Shown here one piece after another: positions 9,170 to 17,866 of a stretch of DNA of 64,000 bases. The notes below the pieces were generated by a model. It was given only the letters and a program-made list of their open reading frames with translations. It searched no databases and was not told where the DNA came from. Source of the stretch: Actinoallomurus iriomotensis (GTDB taxonomy: Bacteria > Actinomycetota > Actinomycetes > Streptosporangiales > Streptosporangiaceae). Each line of letters starts with the position of its first letter. Within the stretch, counting starts at the first letter, position 1. Location: positions 397,898-461,897 of the forward strand of contig NZ_BSTJ01000001.1 in NCBI RefSeq assembly GCF_030269445.1, given 5' to 3'. The position numbers were made by a program, and so were the translations under genes.

Positions 9170-10315
9170 GTGACCACCGGCAGCAGCCTGCTGATTCTCG
9201 GACAGGGGGCGGACCCGGCCAGCGAACGCGGGGTCTCCTGCCCCGGTGAGCTCCCGCCCGCTTCGGACCCGGCACTGGTGGAGCGTGCCCGTGCCGCCAA
9301 GGCGGCACTGGGCGACCGGCTCTTCGTGCTGGGCCACCACTACCAGCGCGACGAGGTCATCCAGTTCGCCGACGTGACCGGCGACTCGTTCAAGCTCGCC
9401 CAAGAGGCCGCGGCACGGCCGCAGGCCCCCTACATCGTCTTCTGCGGCGTCCACTTCATGGCCGAGTCCGCCGACATCCTCACCTCGGCCGACCAGCAGG
9501 TGGTCCTGCCCGACCTGGCCGCCGGCTGCTCGATGGCCGACATGGCCACCTACGACCAGGTCGAGGAGTGCTGGGAGGTCCTGGAGGACGCCGGGATCGC
9601 CGACGACGTGGTGCCGATCACGTACATGAACTCCTCCGCCGACATCAAGGCCTTCGTCGGCCGCCACGGGGGCGTCGTGTGCACGTCCTCCAACGCCCGG
9701 CGGGCGCTGGAGTGGGCCTTCGCCAAGGGGTCGAAGGTGCTCTTCCTGCCCGACCAGCACCTCGGCCGCAACACGGCCGTCCTGGAGATGGGCCTGTCGC
9801 TGGACGACTGCGTCGTCTACAGCCCGAACCGTCCGGACGGCGGCCTGTCGACCGCCGAGCTGCGCGACGCCACGATGATCCTGTGGCGGGGGCACTGCTC
9901 GGTGCACGGCCGGTTCAGCCTCGACTCGGTGAACGAGGTGCGCGCCCGCATCCCCGGCGTCAACGTGCTGGTGCACCCCGAATGCCGCCACGAGGTCGTC
10001 CGGGCCGCCGACCTGATCGGGTCGACGGAGTACATCATCCGCACCATCGACGAGGCCCCGGCCGGTACGGCCTGGGCGGTCGGCACCGAGCTGAACCTCG
10101 TCAAGCGCCTCGCCGGCCGCCACCCGGACAAGACCGTCGTGTTCCTGGACCGGACCGTCTGCTTCTGCTCGACCATGAACCGCATCGACCTGCCGCACCT
10201 GGTCTGGTCGCTGGAGTCCCTGGCGCAGGGGGAGGTCGTGAACCAGATCACGGTGGAGGCCGAGACCGCGCACTACGCCCGGGTCGCCCTCGACCGGATG
10301 CTGGCGCTCCCCTAG
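9170..10315 (+). CDS. nadA: Quinolinate synthase
   Basis: Condenses iminoaspartate with dihydroxyacetone phosphate to quinolinate in NAD synthesis; it carries one 4Fe-4S cluster. The 381-residue protein has the conserved FVLGHHYQRDEVIQFADVTGDS, IVFCGVHFMAE (cluster Cys), VVCTSSNA, ILWRGHCSVHGRF (cluster Cys), VHPECRHEV and a C-terminal FCSTMNRIDLPHL (cluster Cys). The start is the GTG at 9170 with a very strong GGAGGAGG site 9 bases upstream; a longer frame begins at 9119. nadB and nadC are not next to it, unlike in many actinomycetes. Its last four bases overlap the convergent MerR-like gene. Confidence 0.97.
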   Translation: MTTGSSLLILGQGADPASERGVSCPGELPPASDPALVERARAAKAALGDRLFVLGHHYQRDEVIQFADVTGDSFKLAQEAAARPQAPYIVFCGVHFMAESADILTSADQQVVLPDLAAGCSMADMATYDQVEECWEVLEDAGIADDVVPITYMNSSADIKAFVGRHGGVVCTSSNARRALEWAFAKGSKVLFLPDQHLGRNTAVLEMGLSLDDCVVYSPNRPDGGLSTAELRDATMILWRGHCSVHGRFSLDSVNEVRARIPGVNVLVHPECRHEVVRAADLIGSTEYIIRTIDEAPAGTAWAVGTELNLVKRLAGRHPDKTVVFLDRTVCFCSTMNRIDLPHLVWSLESLAQGEVVNQITVEAETAHYARVALDRMLALP

Positions 10316-11061
10316 AGAGCCTGCTGTCGCAGGTAGGCGTCGAGTTCGGCCGCGCCCGCCAGCAGGGCGCGGCCGCGCGCGTCGAGCCGGCCGCGCCACT
10401 CGTCCAGGGTCGCCCGCAGGGGTTCCACGCCGCCGGCCTCGCGGACCCGCTCCAGGAGCGGGGCGATCTGCCGCAGCAGGTAGCCGCCCCGCCGCAGTTG
10501 GTGAGCCAGCCGGGCGTCCCGTACGTCCGCGTCGGTGTAGACGCGGTAACCGGTCCTCGGGTCGCGCCGCGGACGGACCAGACCGGCGCGCTCCCACTTG
10601 CGCAGCGTCGCCGGCCGGAGCCCGAGCCGCCGTGCCAGCGGGCCCACGGACGTCTCACCCCCTGTACGGTCCCGGCCGGACGGCTCGACGCCGCCACGGC
10701 CGTCGTACGCCCCGCCGGGCGGCTCCGGAGCGGCCGTCAGGTCGCGGAGCGCCGCCTCGACCGCCGACAGCGTCCGCCGGTCCTCCAGGAGCCGCTCGTG
10801 GCTCTCGTCGACGAGCGTCAGGGCGTCGGCGGTCCGCCCTTCGTTGACGGCCTCCATGATCGCCGTGGCGGTCCGGTGGCCGTGGCCCGGGACGAGGGCG
10901 ACGAAGGCACGCAGGGCCTGGGCGTGCAGGGGCGTGTAGATCCGGTAGCCGGTGGGCGTGCGCTCGGTCGCGGGGAGGATGCCCGCCTCTTCGTAGTTGC
11001 GTACGGCTTGTGAGGACAGGCCGTGCTCCCGCGCCAGATCGACCGGCCGCAGGCGCTTCAT
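10312..11061 (-). CDS. Transcription regulator with two MerR-type DNA-binding domains
   Basis: The 249-residue protein contains two separate MerR HTH domains. The first (about 3-70) reads RPVDLAREHGLSSQAVRNYEEAGILPATERTPTGYRIYT in short pieces. The second (about 138-205) has VGPLARRLGLRPATLRKWERAGLVRPRRDPRTGYRVYT. Each has the HTH, the Y/W-E-x-AG wing region and GYR-x-Y. They are joined by a helical linker and a Gly/Pro-rich stretch (about 110-137); the end is a short helix without a metal or drug-binding motif. Ordinary MerR proteins have one such domain and dimerise, so this may bind DNA with all modules in one chain. The target is unknown. Convergent with nadA (4-bp overlap); it lies downstream of pspAB on the same strand, 31 bp away. 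Confidence 0.88.
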   Translation of the reverse strand: MKRLRPVDLAREHGLSSQAVRNYEEAGILPATERTPTGYRIYTPLHAQALRAFVALVPGHGHRTATAIMEAVNEGRTADALTLVDESHERLLEDRRTLSAVEAALRDLTAAPEPPGGAYDGRGGVEPSGRDRTGGETSVGPLARRLGLRPATLRKWERAGLVRPRRDPRTGYRVYTDADVRDARLAHQLRRGGYLLRQIAPLLERVREAGGVEPLRATLDEWRGRLDARGRALLAGAAELDAYLRQQAL

Positions 11062-11092
11062 GCCGAGTGAGGGCCCGAGGGTTTCGGCGGTC

Positions 11093-11662
11093 TCACAGGC
11101 CGGGGGCGCCCCAGACCGGGAACCAGCGGCTCAGGTCGCCCTCCACCGGCAGGTCGGCGCCGACCGCGCCGCGGACCTGGAGTTCCAGGGCGTTGTCGCG
11201 CCGCTCCCCCGACGTCGGCGCGAACGGGTAGAACGTGCCCCGCTTGTAGAGGTAGACCAGGCCTGTACGGCGGCCGTCCGGGGTGGCGAAGGCCACGACC
11301 GAGCACAGCAGCTGGGGGCCGAACCCGCCGGACTCCAGCGAGGAGTTGACCGCGTGAAGGTCGGTGACGAGCCCCACGAGGTCGGTGGGCTCGTGCCGGC
11401 TCACGAGCCAGGTGTAGCCGTAGGAGTCCTTGCTCAGCTCGACCTTGGGCCCCTCGTCGGAGTCGAGCAGCTCACGCACGTCCTTCTCGATCTGGGCGAA
11501 CGCCGCGCCCTCGGCGGCGCGGAAGCAGACCGAGCCGACGCCCGTGGGCGTGAGCCCGGCCGCGGCCTCCAGCGTGATCGCGGCCGTGGGCAGCGCGAAC
11601 AGCCGGTCGAGGTCGGGCTTCTTCGGCTTGGAGCGCCCGAGCAGAGTGTCGAGGAAACCCAC
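11093..11662 (-). CDS. pspAB: PspA-associated protein PspAB
   Basis: A 189-residue soluble protein starting MGFLDTLLGRSKPKKPDLDRLFALPTA, the start typical of PspAB in actinobacteria. No catalytic motif is visible. Its assignment rests on the N-terminal motif and on context: its start is 1 bp after the htpX stop and the unit pspA-pspAA-htpX-pspAB is intact. Members of this set are linked to envelope stress and PspA function; the biochemical role of PspAB is not known to me. Confidence 0.85.
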   Translation of the reverse strand: MGFLDTLLGRSKPKKPDLDRLFALPTAAITLEAAAGLTPTGVGSVCFRAAEGAAFAQIEKDVRELLDSDEGPKVELSKDSYGYTWLVSRHEPTDLVGLVTDLHAVNSSLESGGFGPQLLCSVVAFATPDGRRTGLVYLYKRGTFYPFAPTSGERRDNALELQVRGAVGADLPVEGDLSRWFPVWGAPGL

Positions 11663-11663
11663 G

Positions 11664-12590
11664 TCACACGCCCCGGCCGAGCTGGGCCGAGATCTTCGCG
11701 AGCTGCTCGAGCCGCTGGTCGAGCGACGGGTGCGTGGAGAAGAGCGTGGAGATGCTGAACCCCTTCGAGAAGGCCGGTGCGAAGTAGAAGGCGTTGAACG
11801 GCTCGGCCGCCCGCAGGTCCTTCGTCGGGATGCGGGCCATGTCGCCGGTGACCTTCGTCAGCGCGCTGGCCAGCGCCGACGGCTGCCCCGTCAGCTCCGC
11901 GGCCGACCGGTCGGCGGACAGCTCGCGGTAGCGCGACAGCGCACGGGTCAGCAGGAAGCTGACCGCGTAGACCGCCGCGCTGACCCCGATGACGATCAGC
12001 AGCACCATCGCGGTGCTCTGGTCGTTGTTGTTGCGGTTGCGGTCGTTGAAGCCGCCCCACAGCCCCCACTCGAGGCCGAACCGCGTGAGCAGGCCGGCCA
12101 GGATGCCCAGGAACGACGCGATCGTCATCACGGCGACGTCGCGGTGGGCGACGTGCGCGAGCTCGTGCGCGAGCACGCCCTCCAGCTCGGTGTTGTCGAG
12201 CCGGCGGAGCAGCCCCGTCGTGACGCAGACGACCGCGTTGTCCTGGTTGCGCCCGGTGGCGAAGGCGTTCGGCACATCCGTGTCGGCCACCGCCACCCGC
12301 GGCTTCGGCATGTCCGACATCGCGCAGATGCGGTCGATGACGCCGTGCAGCTCCGGTGCCTCCTGCTCGGAGACCACCCGTCCGTGCATGGCGAACAGGG
12401 CGAGCTTGTCGGAGAAGAAGTACTGGACCAGCAGGAAGCCCACCGCGATGACCAGGACCAGCACCCACAGGCGGGGGACGAACACGATGAAGAAACCGAT
12501 GAAGGCGACGTAGAGCAGCCCCAGCAGGAACATCGTCACCAGCATGCGCGCCGTGAGTCCCCGATCCGGTGCGAAACGAGAACGCGCCAT
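11664..12590 (-). CDS. htpX: Membrane metalloprotease HtpX
   Basis: M48 zinc protease of 308 residues that degrades damaged membrane proteins. Two N-terminal membrane helices (about 15-55) precede the zinc motif HELAH in GVLAHELAHVAHRD. A second pair of helices follows, then the third zinc ligand region YRELSADRSAAELTG. The ending THPSLDQRLEQLAK is the family signature. It is followed within 1 bp by pspAB. The 182 bp between it and the upstream pspAA gene contain many CGCTCGCTC-like units and no gene, so htpX may have its own promoter. Confidence 0.97.
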   Translation of the reverse strand: MARSRFAPDRGLTARMLVTMFLLGLLYVAFIGFFIVFVPRLWVLVLVIAVGFLLVQYFFSDKLALFAMHGRVVSEQEAPELHGVIDRICAMSDMPKPRVAVADTDVPNAFATGRNQDNAVVCVTTGLLRRLDNTELEGVLAHELAHVAHRDVAVMTIASFLGILAGLLTRFGLEWGLWGGFNDRNRNNNDQSTAMVLLIVIGVSAAVYAVSFLLTRALSRYRELSADRSAAELTGQPSALASALTKVTGDMARIPTKDLRAAEPFNAFYFAPAFSKGFSISTLFSTHPSLDQRLEQLAKISAQLGRGV

Positions 12591-12772
12591 CGTGCTCCTC
12601 CTACCCCCGACCTGCGTTACACCCCGTACTAACGCCGGAGCGACCTGATAGGTGCCAGGTTTCCTGGTCGCGCTCGCCGCCTCACTCGCTCCACGGACGG
12701 CTCGTACCTCACCGGCCGCTCCGCTCGCTCGTCGGCTCGCCGCGGGTTCTCTGGTCGCACTCGCCTCTCCGG

Positions 12773-13051
12773 TCAGTCGGGGATGAGTCCCTCATCACCC
12801 AGCATCGCCCGTACCTCGTCCATCGTGGCATCGGCCGGCGGCAGGATCAGGTCCGACGGCGCGATCTCCTCCGCCGGCAGGACCTTGCCCACCGTGCGGA
12901 CCTGCTCCAGCAGGGCGTGCAGCGCCCCGCGGAACTTCTCCTCGTCGCCCGACTCGATCGCCGCTTCGAGCTCGCCGTCGAGCTTGTTGAGGGCGGTCAG
13001 GTCACCGTCGGCGACGTCGACCTGGCCCTCGCCCATGATCCGGACGATCAC
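12773..13051 (-). CDS. pspAA: PspA-associated protein PspAA
   Basis: A short acidic protein (92 residues) starting MIVRIMGEGQVDVADGDLTALNKLDGELEAAIESGDEEKF. This matches the PspAA family, a partner of actinobacterial PspA. It lies directly after pspA with a 4-base overlap (start ATG at 13051, pspA stop at 13048), which implies translational coupling and a stoichiometric complex. No enzyme motif is seen. Confidence 0.9.
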   Translation of the reverse strand: MIVRIMGEGQVDVADGDLTALNKLDGELEAAIESGDEEKFRGALHALLEQVRTVGKVLPAEEIAPSDLILPPADATMDEVRAMLGDEGLIPD

Positions 13052-13851
13052 TGGCCCTCCCGCGGCTGCTGCGGCGCCTGGTGCGGCTGGGCCTGCGGGG
13101 CCTGCTGACCCTGCTGCTGTCCCTGGGCGGCGTCGAGCTGCTTGGGCGCGGGACCCATGCCCAGCTCGGCCTTCATCTGCTCCAGCTCGAGGTCGACGCC
13201 GGGGCCCGAGCCCATGCGGTCGAGCTCGGCCTGGATGTCGTCGCGCGGACCGGAGTAGTCCTCCAGGGCGCCCGAGGCGAGCAGCTCGTCGATGGCGCCG
13301 GCGCGCGCCTTCATGTTCTCGGTCTTCTCCTCGGCGCGCTGGATCGCGAGGCCGACGTCGCCCATCTCCTCGGAGATGCCGGAGAACGCCTCGTTGATCT
13401 TGGTCTGCGCCTCGGCCGCCGTGTAGGTGGCCTTGATGGTCTCCTTGCGCGTGCGGAAGGAGTCGACCTTGGCCTGCAGCCGCTGGGAGGCGAGCGTGAG
13501 CTTCTCCTCCTCGCCCTGGAGCTGCTGGTACTGCGCCCGCAGATCGTTCAGCTGGCTGTCGAGGCCGCCGCGGCGGGTCAGCGCCTCGCGCGCGAGGTCC
13601 TCACGGCCGACCTGGAGGGCCTTGCGGCCCTGGTCGGTCAGCTTGGCCTGCTGCTGCTCCAGCTGGTTGATCTGCAGTTCGAGGCGCTTGCGTGAGGTGG
13701 CCACGTCGGCCACGCCGCGGCGCACCTTCTGGAGCATCTCAAGCTGGCGCTGGTACGAATAGTCAAGGGTCTCTCGAGGATCCTCCATTTTGTCCAGCGC
13801 CTTGTTGGCCTTGGACTTGAAGATCATCGACATTCGTTTCATCACGCTCAT
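13048..13851 (-). CDS. pspA: Phage shock protein A (PspA/IM30)
   Basis: Membrane-associated coiled-coil protein of the ESCRT-III-like PspA/Vipp1 family that stabilises the cytoplasmic membrane under stress. The 267 residues start MSVMKRMSMIFKSKANKALDKMEDPRETLDYSYQ, with the amphipathic helix and the conserved DP-x-E region. Long helices rich in Gln, Glu and Lys run to about residue 225. The tail (about 230-267) is Gln/Pro-rich (AQGQQQGQQAPQAQPHQAPQ) and probably disordered. First gene of the pspA-pspAA-htpX-pspAB group. Confidence 0.96.
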   Translation of the reverse strand: MSVMKRMSMIFKSKANKALDKMEDPRETLDYSYQRQLEMLQKVRRGVADVATSRKRLELQINQLEQQQAKLTDQGRKALQVGREDLAREALTRRGGLDSQLNDLRAQYQQLQGEEEKLTLASQRLQAKVDSFRTRKETIKATYTAAEAQTKINEAFSGISEEMGDVGLAIQRAEEKTENMKARAGAIDELLASGALEDYSGPRDDIQAELDRMGSGPGVDLELEQMKAELGMGPAPKQLDAAQGQQQGQQAPQAQPHQAPQQPREGQ

Positions 13852-13975
13852 CGCGCGTGGCCGGTCCCTTCGTGCTGGTGCCTCTGCAAACGCTGCTGGG
13901 GTTAGCCACCACCCTACGCGTTAACGACCAAGACAGTCATTATGTTCGCGTCCCAGCGCCGGTAGGCTGATCTGC

Positions 13976-14581
13976 GTGTTCCGACGCCGCACCGAGACCG
14001 CCACCGAAGAGCCGCCCCAGGCCCCCGAGGCCGACAGCACCACCAAGACGGTGGGCAAGGGCCGGCCCACGCCCAAACGCCGCGACGCCGAAAAGCGCAA
14101 TCGGCAGCCGATCACGGCCCCGCGAACGCGCCGGGAGGCCCTCGCCCGCGAGCGGCGGCAACGCACGCAGCGCACCGGCGACGCCAAGCAGATCCGCGAG
14201 GGCATCGCCCGCGGCGACGATCGTTATCTACCCCGGCGCGACAAAGGCCCGGTACGCAAGCTCGCCCGCGATTACGTCGACGCCCGGCGGACATTCGGCG
14301 AGTTCTTCATGTACCTCACCATCCTCAGCCTCGTCGCCTCGATGGCCGCGCCGCTGGTCGTCCGCATCTACCTGCAGACATTCGCGCTGCCGGCGATCCT
14401 GCTCATATTGATCGTCGAGTCGCTGTGGATCTCCAGCCAGGTCAAGAAGCTGGCCCGCGAACGCCACCCCGAGGAGAGCACGCAGGGCGTCGGCTTCTAC
14501 GCCGCGGCCCGCTCCCTACAGATCCGGCGGCTGCGCATGCCACAGCCGCGGCTCAAGCCGGGGCAGAAGGCCCAGGTCTGA
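13976..14581 (+). CDS. DUF3043 membrane protein
   Basis: A 201-residue protein with a very basic, Arg/Lys-rich cytoplasmic N terminus (about 1-100). It contains GRPTPKRRDAEKRNRQP and the repeated motif RREALARERRQRTQR. Two membrane helices follow (about 108-128 and 134-152), then a basic tail. This is the usual layout of DUF3043, a family found widely in Actinobacteria without known function. GTG start at 13976. Divergent from pspA across 124 bp that must hold both promoters. Confidence 0.88.
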   Translation: MFRRRTETATEEPPQAPEADSTTKTVGKGRPTPKRRDAEKRNRQPITAPRTRREALARERRQRTQRTGDAKQIREGIARGDDRYLPRRDKGPVRKLARDYVDARRTFGEFFMYLTILSLVASMAAPLVVRIYLQTFALPAILLILIVESLWISSQVKKLARERHPEESTQGVGFYAAARSLQIRRLRMPQPRLKPGQKAQV

Positions 14582-14627
14582 AACCGCCTGAACCGGCCTC
14601 AGCGGATCCCCGGTCTATGGTCGGGAC

Positions 14628-15629
14628 ATGGAGTTTCGTCATCTCGGCCGCAGCGGCCTCATGGTCAGTGAACTCGCCTACGGTAACTGGATCACCCACG
14701 GTTCGCAGATCGAGGAGGACGCCGCCGTCGCGTGCGTGAACGCCGCCCTCGACGAGGGGATCACGACGTTCGACACCGCCGACGTCTACGCCGGCACGCG
14801 GGCCGAGGAGGTGCTCGGCCGCGCGCTCAGCGGCCGGCGCCGCGAGTCGCTGGAGATCTTCACCAAGGTGTTCTGGCCGACCGGTCCCGGCCGGAACGAC
14901 CGCGGCCTGTCGCGCAAGCACATCTTCGAGTCGATCCACGGCTCCCTGCGCCGCCTGGGCACCGACTACGTCGACCTGTACCAGGCCCACCGGTTCGACC
15001 ACGAGACGCCGCTCGAGGAGACCCTGCGGGCCTTCGACGACCTCGTACGCCAGGGCAAGGTCCTCTACGTCGGCGTGTCGGAGTGGCGCGCCGAGGAGAT
15101 CTCCCGGGCACTGAAGATCGCCGACGAGATGGGCCTGGACCGCATCGTGTCCAACCAGCCGCAGTACAGCATGCTGTGGCGCGTCATCGAGTCCGAGGTC
15201 ATGCCGCTGTCCGAGCGTGAGGGCCTCGGGCAGATCGTCTTCTCCCCGATCGCCCAGGGCGTGCTGACCGGCAAGTACCAACCCGGCCAGGCTCCCCCGG
15301 CGGGCTCCCGCGCGACCGACCCGGAGGGCGGCGCCTCGATGATCAAGCGCGTCCTGCGCGACGAGGTCCTGACGCGGGTGCAGCGGCTACGACCGGTCGC
15401 CGAGGAGGCGGGCCTGTCGATGGCCCAGCTCGCGGTGGCGTGGGTCCTGCAGAACCCGAACGTCTCCTCCGCCATCATCGGCGCGAGCCGACCCGAGCAG
15501 GTACGCGACAACGTGCGCGCGTCCGGCGTACGGCTGGACCCGGAGCTGCTCAAGCGCATCGACGAGATCCTGGACCCGGTCATCGAGCGCGACCCGGCCC
15601 GGACGGTCAGCCCCCCGCACCGCCCGTGA
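14628..15629 (+). CDS. Aldo/keto reductase, Kv-beta-like subgroup
   Basis: NADPH-dependent oxidoreductase of 333 residues with a TIM-barrel fold. It starts MEFRHLGRSGLMVSELAYGNWITHG and has the catalytic set FDTADVYAGTRAEE (Asp and Tyr), EIFTKVFW (Lys) and YQAHRFD (His). The nucleotide-binding end is SSAIIGASRPEQVRDN. The layout matches the voltage-gated K+ channel beta-subunit-like group rather than an antibiotic-pathway enzyme. The substrate is not predictable. It follows the DUF3043 gene by 46 bp and may share its transcript. Confidence 0.93.
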   Translation: MEFRHLGRSGLMVSELAYGNWITHGSQIEEDAAVACVNAALDEGITTFDTADVYAGTRAEEVLGRALSGRRRESLEIFTKVFWPTGPGRNDRGLSRKHIFESIHGSLRRLGTDYVDLYQAHRFDHETPLEETLRAFDDLVRQGKVLYVGVSEWRAEEISRALKIADEMGLDRIVSNQPQYSMLWRVIESEVMPLSEREGLGQIVFSPIAQGVLTGKYQPGQAPPAGSRATDPEGGASMIKRVLRDEVLTRVQRLRPVAEEAGLSMAQLAVAWVLQNPNVSSAIIGASRPEQVRDNVRASGVRLDPELLKRIDEILDPVIERDPARTVSPPHRP

Positions 15630-15781
15630 CCCACCGTCCGGTGATCCCGGCCACACCGACGGCCGGGCTCACCGGAGGGCCCTGCCCTGGACGCGTCGCC
15701 CTGGAGGTCAGGGGTGATCGATGAACGCCGGGAACCAGCACCGGCCACCCGCCCGGTCCGACGGTGAGGCGGGACGCTGGA

Positions 15782-15994
15782 TCAGCCCTCGGGTGGGTGC
15801 AGGCTCATCGGGCCGTAGACGACGCGTCCGTCCTCCAGCAGGCTGACCTGGTCGACGCCGGACTCCACCAGGCTTCGCCAGTTCTCGCCGACCCATGACT
15901 CGGCGTCGGCCTGGGTGGTCCAGGTCTCGTCGCCGATGCCGGGTGCGTCGATCGGTGACCCGTCCGCCTTCTCGTACCGCCAGCTCCAGGGCAT
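15782..15994 (-). CDS. Small conserved hypothetical protein
   Basis: A 70-residue product starting MPWSWRYEKADGSPIDAPG, with WTTQADAESWVGENWRSLVESGVDQVSLLEDGRVVYGPMSL. The ATG at 15994-15992 has AGGAGAG just upstream; a longer frame to 16030 lacks such a site. Tryptophan-rich and acidic, with no membrane segment. I recall similar short proteins in actinomycetes but no function. It lies just downstream of the DsbA-like gene start region on the same strand as that gene. Confidence 0.75.
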   Translation of the reverse strand: MPWSWRYEKADGSPIDAPGIGDETWTTQADAESWVGENWRSLVESGVDQVSLLEDGRVVYGPMSLHPPEG

Positions 15995-16026
15995 GACTCT
16001 CCTGTTACCTCCGCGCACGTGCTCCC

Positions 16027-16923
16027 TCACCCGGCCGCGACGACCGCGCCGCGCAGGCCTTCCGCGGTCATCGTCTCATTCGTGGGCAAGGCCCTGCCGT
16101 TCACCTTCACCGTCGGCGTGCCGGTCAGGCCGCCGGAGATCGCGGCCTGGCTGGTCCGGTCCACCTCGGCGGCGTACCGCTGGCTCCGCACACAGGAGGC
16201 GAAGTCCGAACCGGTCTCCCCGGCGGCCGTTCCGTACGACACCAGGTCCGCGAGGCTGAAGCCCGGGCTTCCCTCTTCCGGCTGGTGGGCGAACAGCTGG
16301 TCCTGGTAGGCGAGCCAGCGCGCTCCGTCGGTGACGCAGTGCGCGGCCGCGGCGGCCCGTGTGGAGTTGCCCGCCAGCGGCTCGCCGCTGAAGATCACGA
16401 CAGGGTGGTAGACGACCTTGGCGCGGCCCTCGGCCGCGAGGTTCTTCAGCGTCGCGTCGTTGACCCGGTGGAACTCCTTGCAGATCGGGCACTGGAAGTC
16501 CTCGTAGACGTCCACGACCGTACGCCCGGCGCCCTTCTTGACCATGGTCACGGTGCCGTCGGCCGCCGTCGTGACGGTCACTCCCGGCGCGAGGGCCACC
16601 GGCTCGCCGTGCCGGGCGTCGCGCCGCAGCAGGAACACCGTGACGGCCACGCACACCAGCACGACGACCAACCCGGCGACGAGACCGACGACCAGACCGC
16701 GACGGCCGCGCGGCGGCCCGTACGGCGGAGCGCCGTACGGCGGACCGGGCGGAGGCCCGAACGGCGGGCCGTAGGGCGGCGCGCCGCCGGGAGGCGGCCC
16801 CCAGCCTGCCTGCGGAGGCGGCCCATGAGACGGCCCGTAAGGCGATGCGGGCGGCGCTCCGTACGGCACGGCGTCCCGCGGTTCGGGGCCCTCGGGGGGC
16901 GGGCCGCCAGGGGGTTGGCTCAC
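16027..16923 (-). CDS. Membrane-anchored DsbA-like thioredoxin-fold protein
   Basis: About 298 residues. The N-terminal ~75 residues are a Pro/Gly/Tyr-rich repeat with several PPYGPP-type units, predicted cytoplasmic and disordered. One membrane helix follows (RRGLVVGLVAGLVVVLVCVAVTVFLL in pieces), then an extracytoplasmic DsbA-like domain. The redox motif is CPIC in YEDFQCPICKEFH, and the cis-Pro loop is TGTPTVKVNG. It probably acts in disulfide formation or isomerisation outside the membrane. I take the GTG at 16923-16921 as start; the open frame continues far upstream but only through other genes. Divergent from the cobalamin riboswitch operon. Confidence 0.88.
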   Translation of the reverse strand: MSQPPGGPPPEGPEPRDAVPYGAPPASPYGPSHGPPPQAGWGPPPGGAPPYGPPFGPPPGPPYGAPPYGPPRGRRGLVVGLVAGLVVVLVCVAVTVFLLRRDARHGEPVALAPGVTVTTAADGTVTMVKKGAGRTVVDVYEDFQCPICKEFHRVNDATLKNLAAEGRAKVVYHPVVIFSGEPLAGNSTRAAAAAHCVTDGARWLAYQDQLFAHQPEEGSPGFSLADLVSYGTAAGETGSDFASCVRSQRYAAEVDRTSQAAISGGLTGTPTVKVNGRALPTNETMTAEGLRGAVVAAG

Positions 16924-16969
16924 GGATCGCCAGATTACCGGTGTGGGCCGTTTTGACGAGGTCTCGGCC

Positions 16970-17170
16970 TCCGTGGTCAACTCATCGGCAGCAGCACACG
17001 CGCCGACGTGGGGAAAGCCGGTCCGAATCCGGCGCTGACCCGCAACCGTGTGCCGTACGGGCCCCCCGCCCGCACGGCGAGCCGGACGCCCGCGCCGGCG
17101 CGAGCGGCTCCGATAATCCGTCGTGGTCTGCGGGTGGGAGTCCGGGCGCGTGCGGCTCGTGGTGCGCCCG
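16970..17170 (+). promoter_or_regulatory. Cobalamin (AdoCbl) riboswitch
   Basis: The 5' leader of the ECF/cob operon has the core features of B12 aptamers. A GGGGAAAGCCGGT stretch is followed by CGAATCCGGCGCTGACCCGCAACCGTG (in pieces, about 17013-17050). Then comes the closing GAGCCGGACGCCC at about 17078-17090. Downstream, a GGGCGC/GCGCCC hairpin (17144-17169) ends 33 bases before the first start codon and may be the expression platform. Ends are approximate. Location and the cobalamin genes downstream support repression by adenosylcobalamin. Confidence 0.9.
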
Positions 17171-17202
17171 TCCCATCGGCACCACCCCACCGAAAGGCGC
17201 CC

Positions 17203-17850
17203 ATGCTCACGGCTCGTTTCCGCGTCCTCGTGGCCCCGGGGTTCGTCCTGGCACTCGTGCTCGGGCTCGTCTGGGCGCTCGCCGCCCCCGCGTCCGCGGA
17301 CGCCACCGCGTTCTGGGGCTACTGGCAGGCCGACGGCTCCAAATGGGCGTTCGCCCAGACCGGCCCCGCGTCCGCCCACCCCAAGGACGGCTCCGTCGAG
17401 GGCTGGCGGTTCGCCAAGTCGAGTGGGGAGTCGGGCACGCCGCCGCGCGGCGCCCCGGACTTCGGCAAGGTCTGCGGCTCCACTCCGGAACAGGCGGGCG
17501 CCAAGCGGGTCGCCGTCGTCATCGACTACGGCGAGGCCGCCGACGCTCCGGCCGGCGCCGCCCCGCCCGCCGCCAAGACCGCGTGCGCGTCGGTGCCGAA
17601 GAACGCCACCGGCTCCGACGTCCTGGCGAAGGTGGCGCGGCCACAAGCGGACAAGTCCGGCCTCGTCTGCGCCATCGACGCGTTCGGCACCTGCGCCGCG
17701 GCCGCGCCGTCCTCCTCGCCGAGCGCCACGGCCGCGCCGGCCGGGAAGAAGAGCACCGGCTCCAAGGCGGTGACGATCGTCATCGGCCTGATCCTCGTGC
17801 TCGCCGCGGGCGGCAGCATGATGGCGGTACGCCGCCGCGCCAAGCTGTGA
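17203..17850 (+). CDS. Secreted, C-terminally anchored protein of the ECF cobalamin operon (SCO2322-like)
   Basis: 215 residues with a signal peptide (about 1-32, ALAAPASADA), an extracellular domain beginning ATAFWGYWQADGSKWAFAQTGP, a Ser/Ala/Pro-rich linker and a C-terminal membrane helix ending in RRRAKL. Related proteins are, as I recall, annotated SCO2322 family and sit beside ECF transporter genes. Four cysteines (KVCGS, KTACAS, LVCAID, GTCAA) may form two disulfides. It is first in the riboswitch-controlled unit. A role in binding or feeding a corrinoid or other ligand to the transporter is an inference. ATG at 17203 with AAAGG upstream. Confidence 0.75.
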   Translation: MLTARFRVLVAPGFVLALVLGLVWALAAPASADATAFWGYWQADGSKWAFAQTGPASAHPKDGSVEGWRFAKSSGESGTPPRGAPDFGKVCGSTPEQAGAKRVAVVIDYGEAADAPAGAAPPAAKTACASVPKNATGSDVLAKVARPQADKSGLVCAIDAFGTCAAAAPSSSPSATAAPAGKKSTGSKAVTIVIGLILVLAAGGSMMAVRRRAKL

Positions 17851-17866
17851 GCGGGCGGGACCGCCG

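Noticed and set aside
12591-12772. CGCTCGCTC-rich gap between pspAA and htpX as a third copy of the 7019/21316 repeat
   Set aside because: It shares only the short GAGCG-type units, not the 32-bp core with the ribosome-site hairpin.
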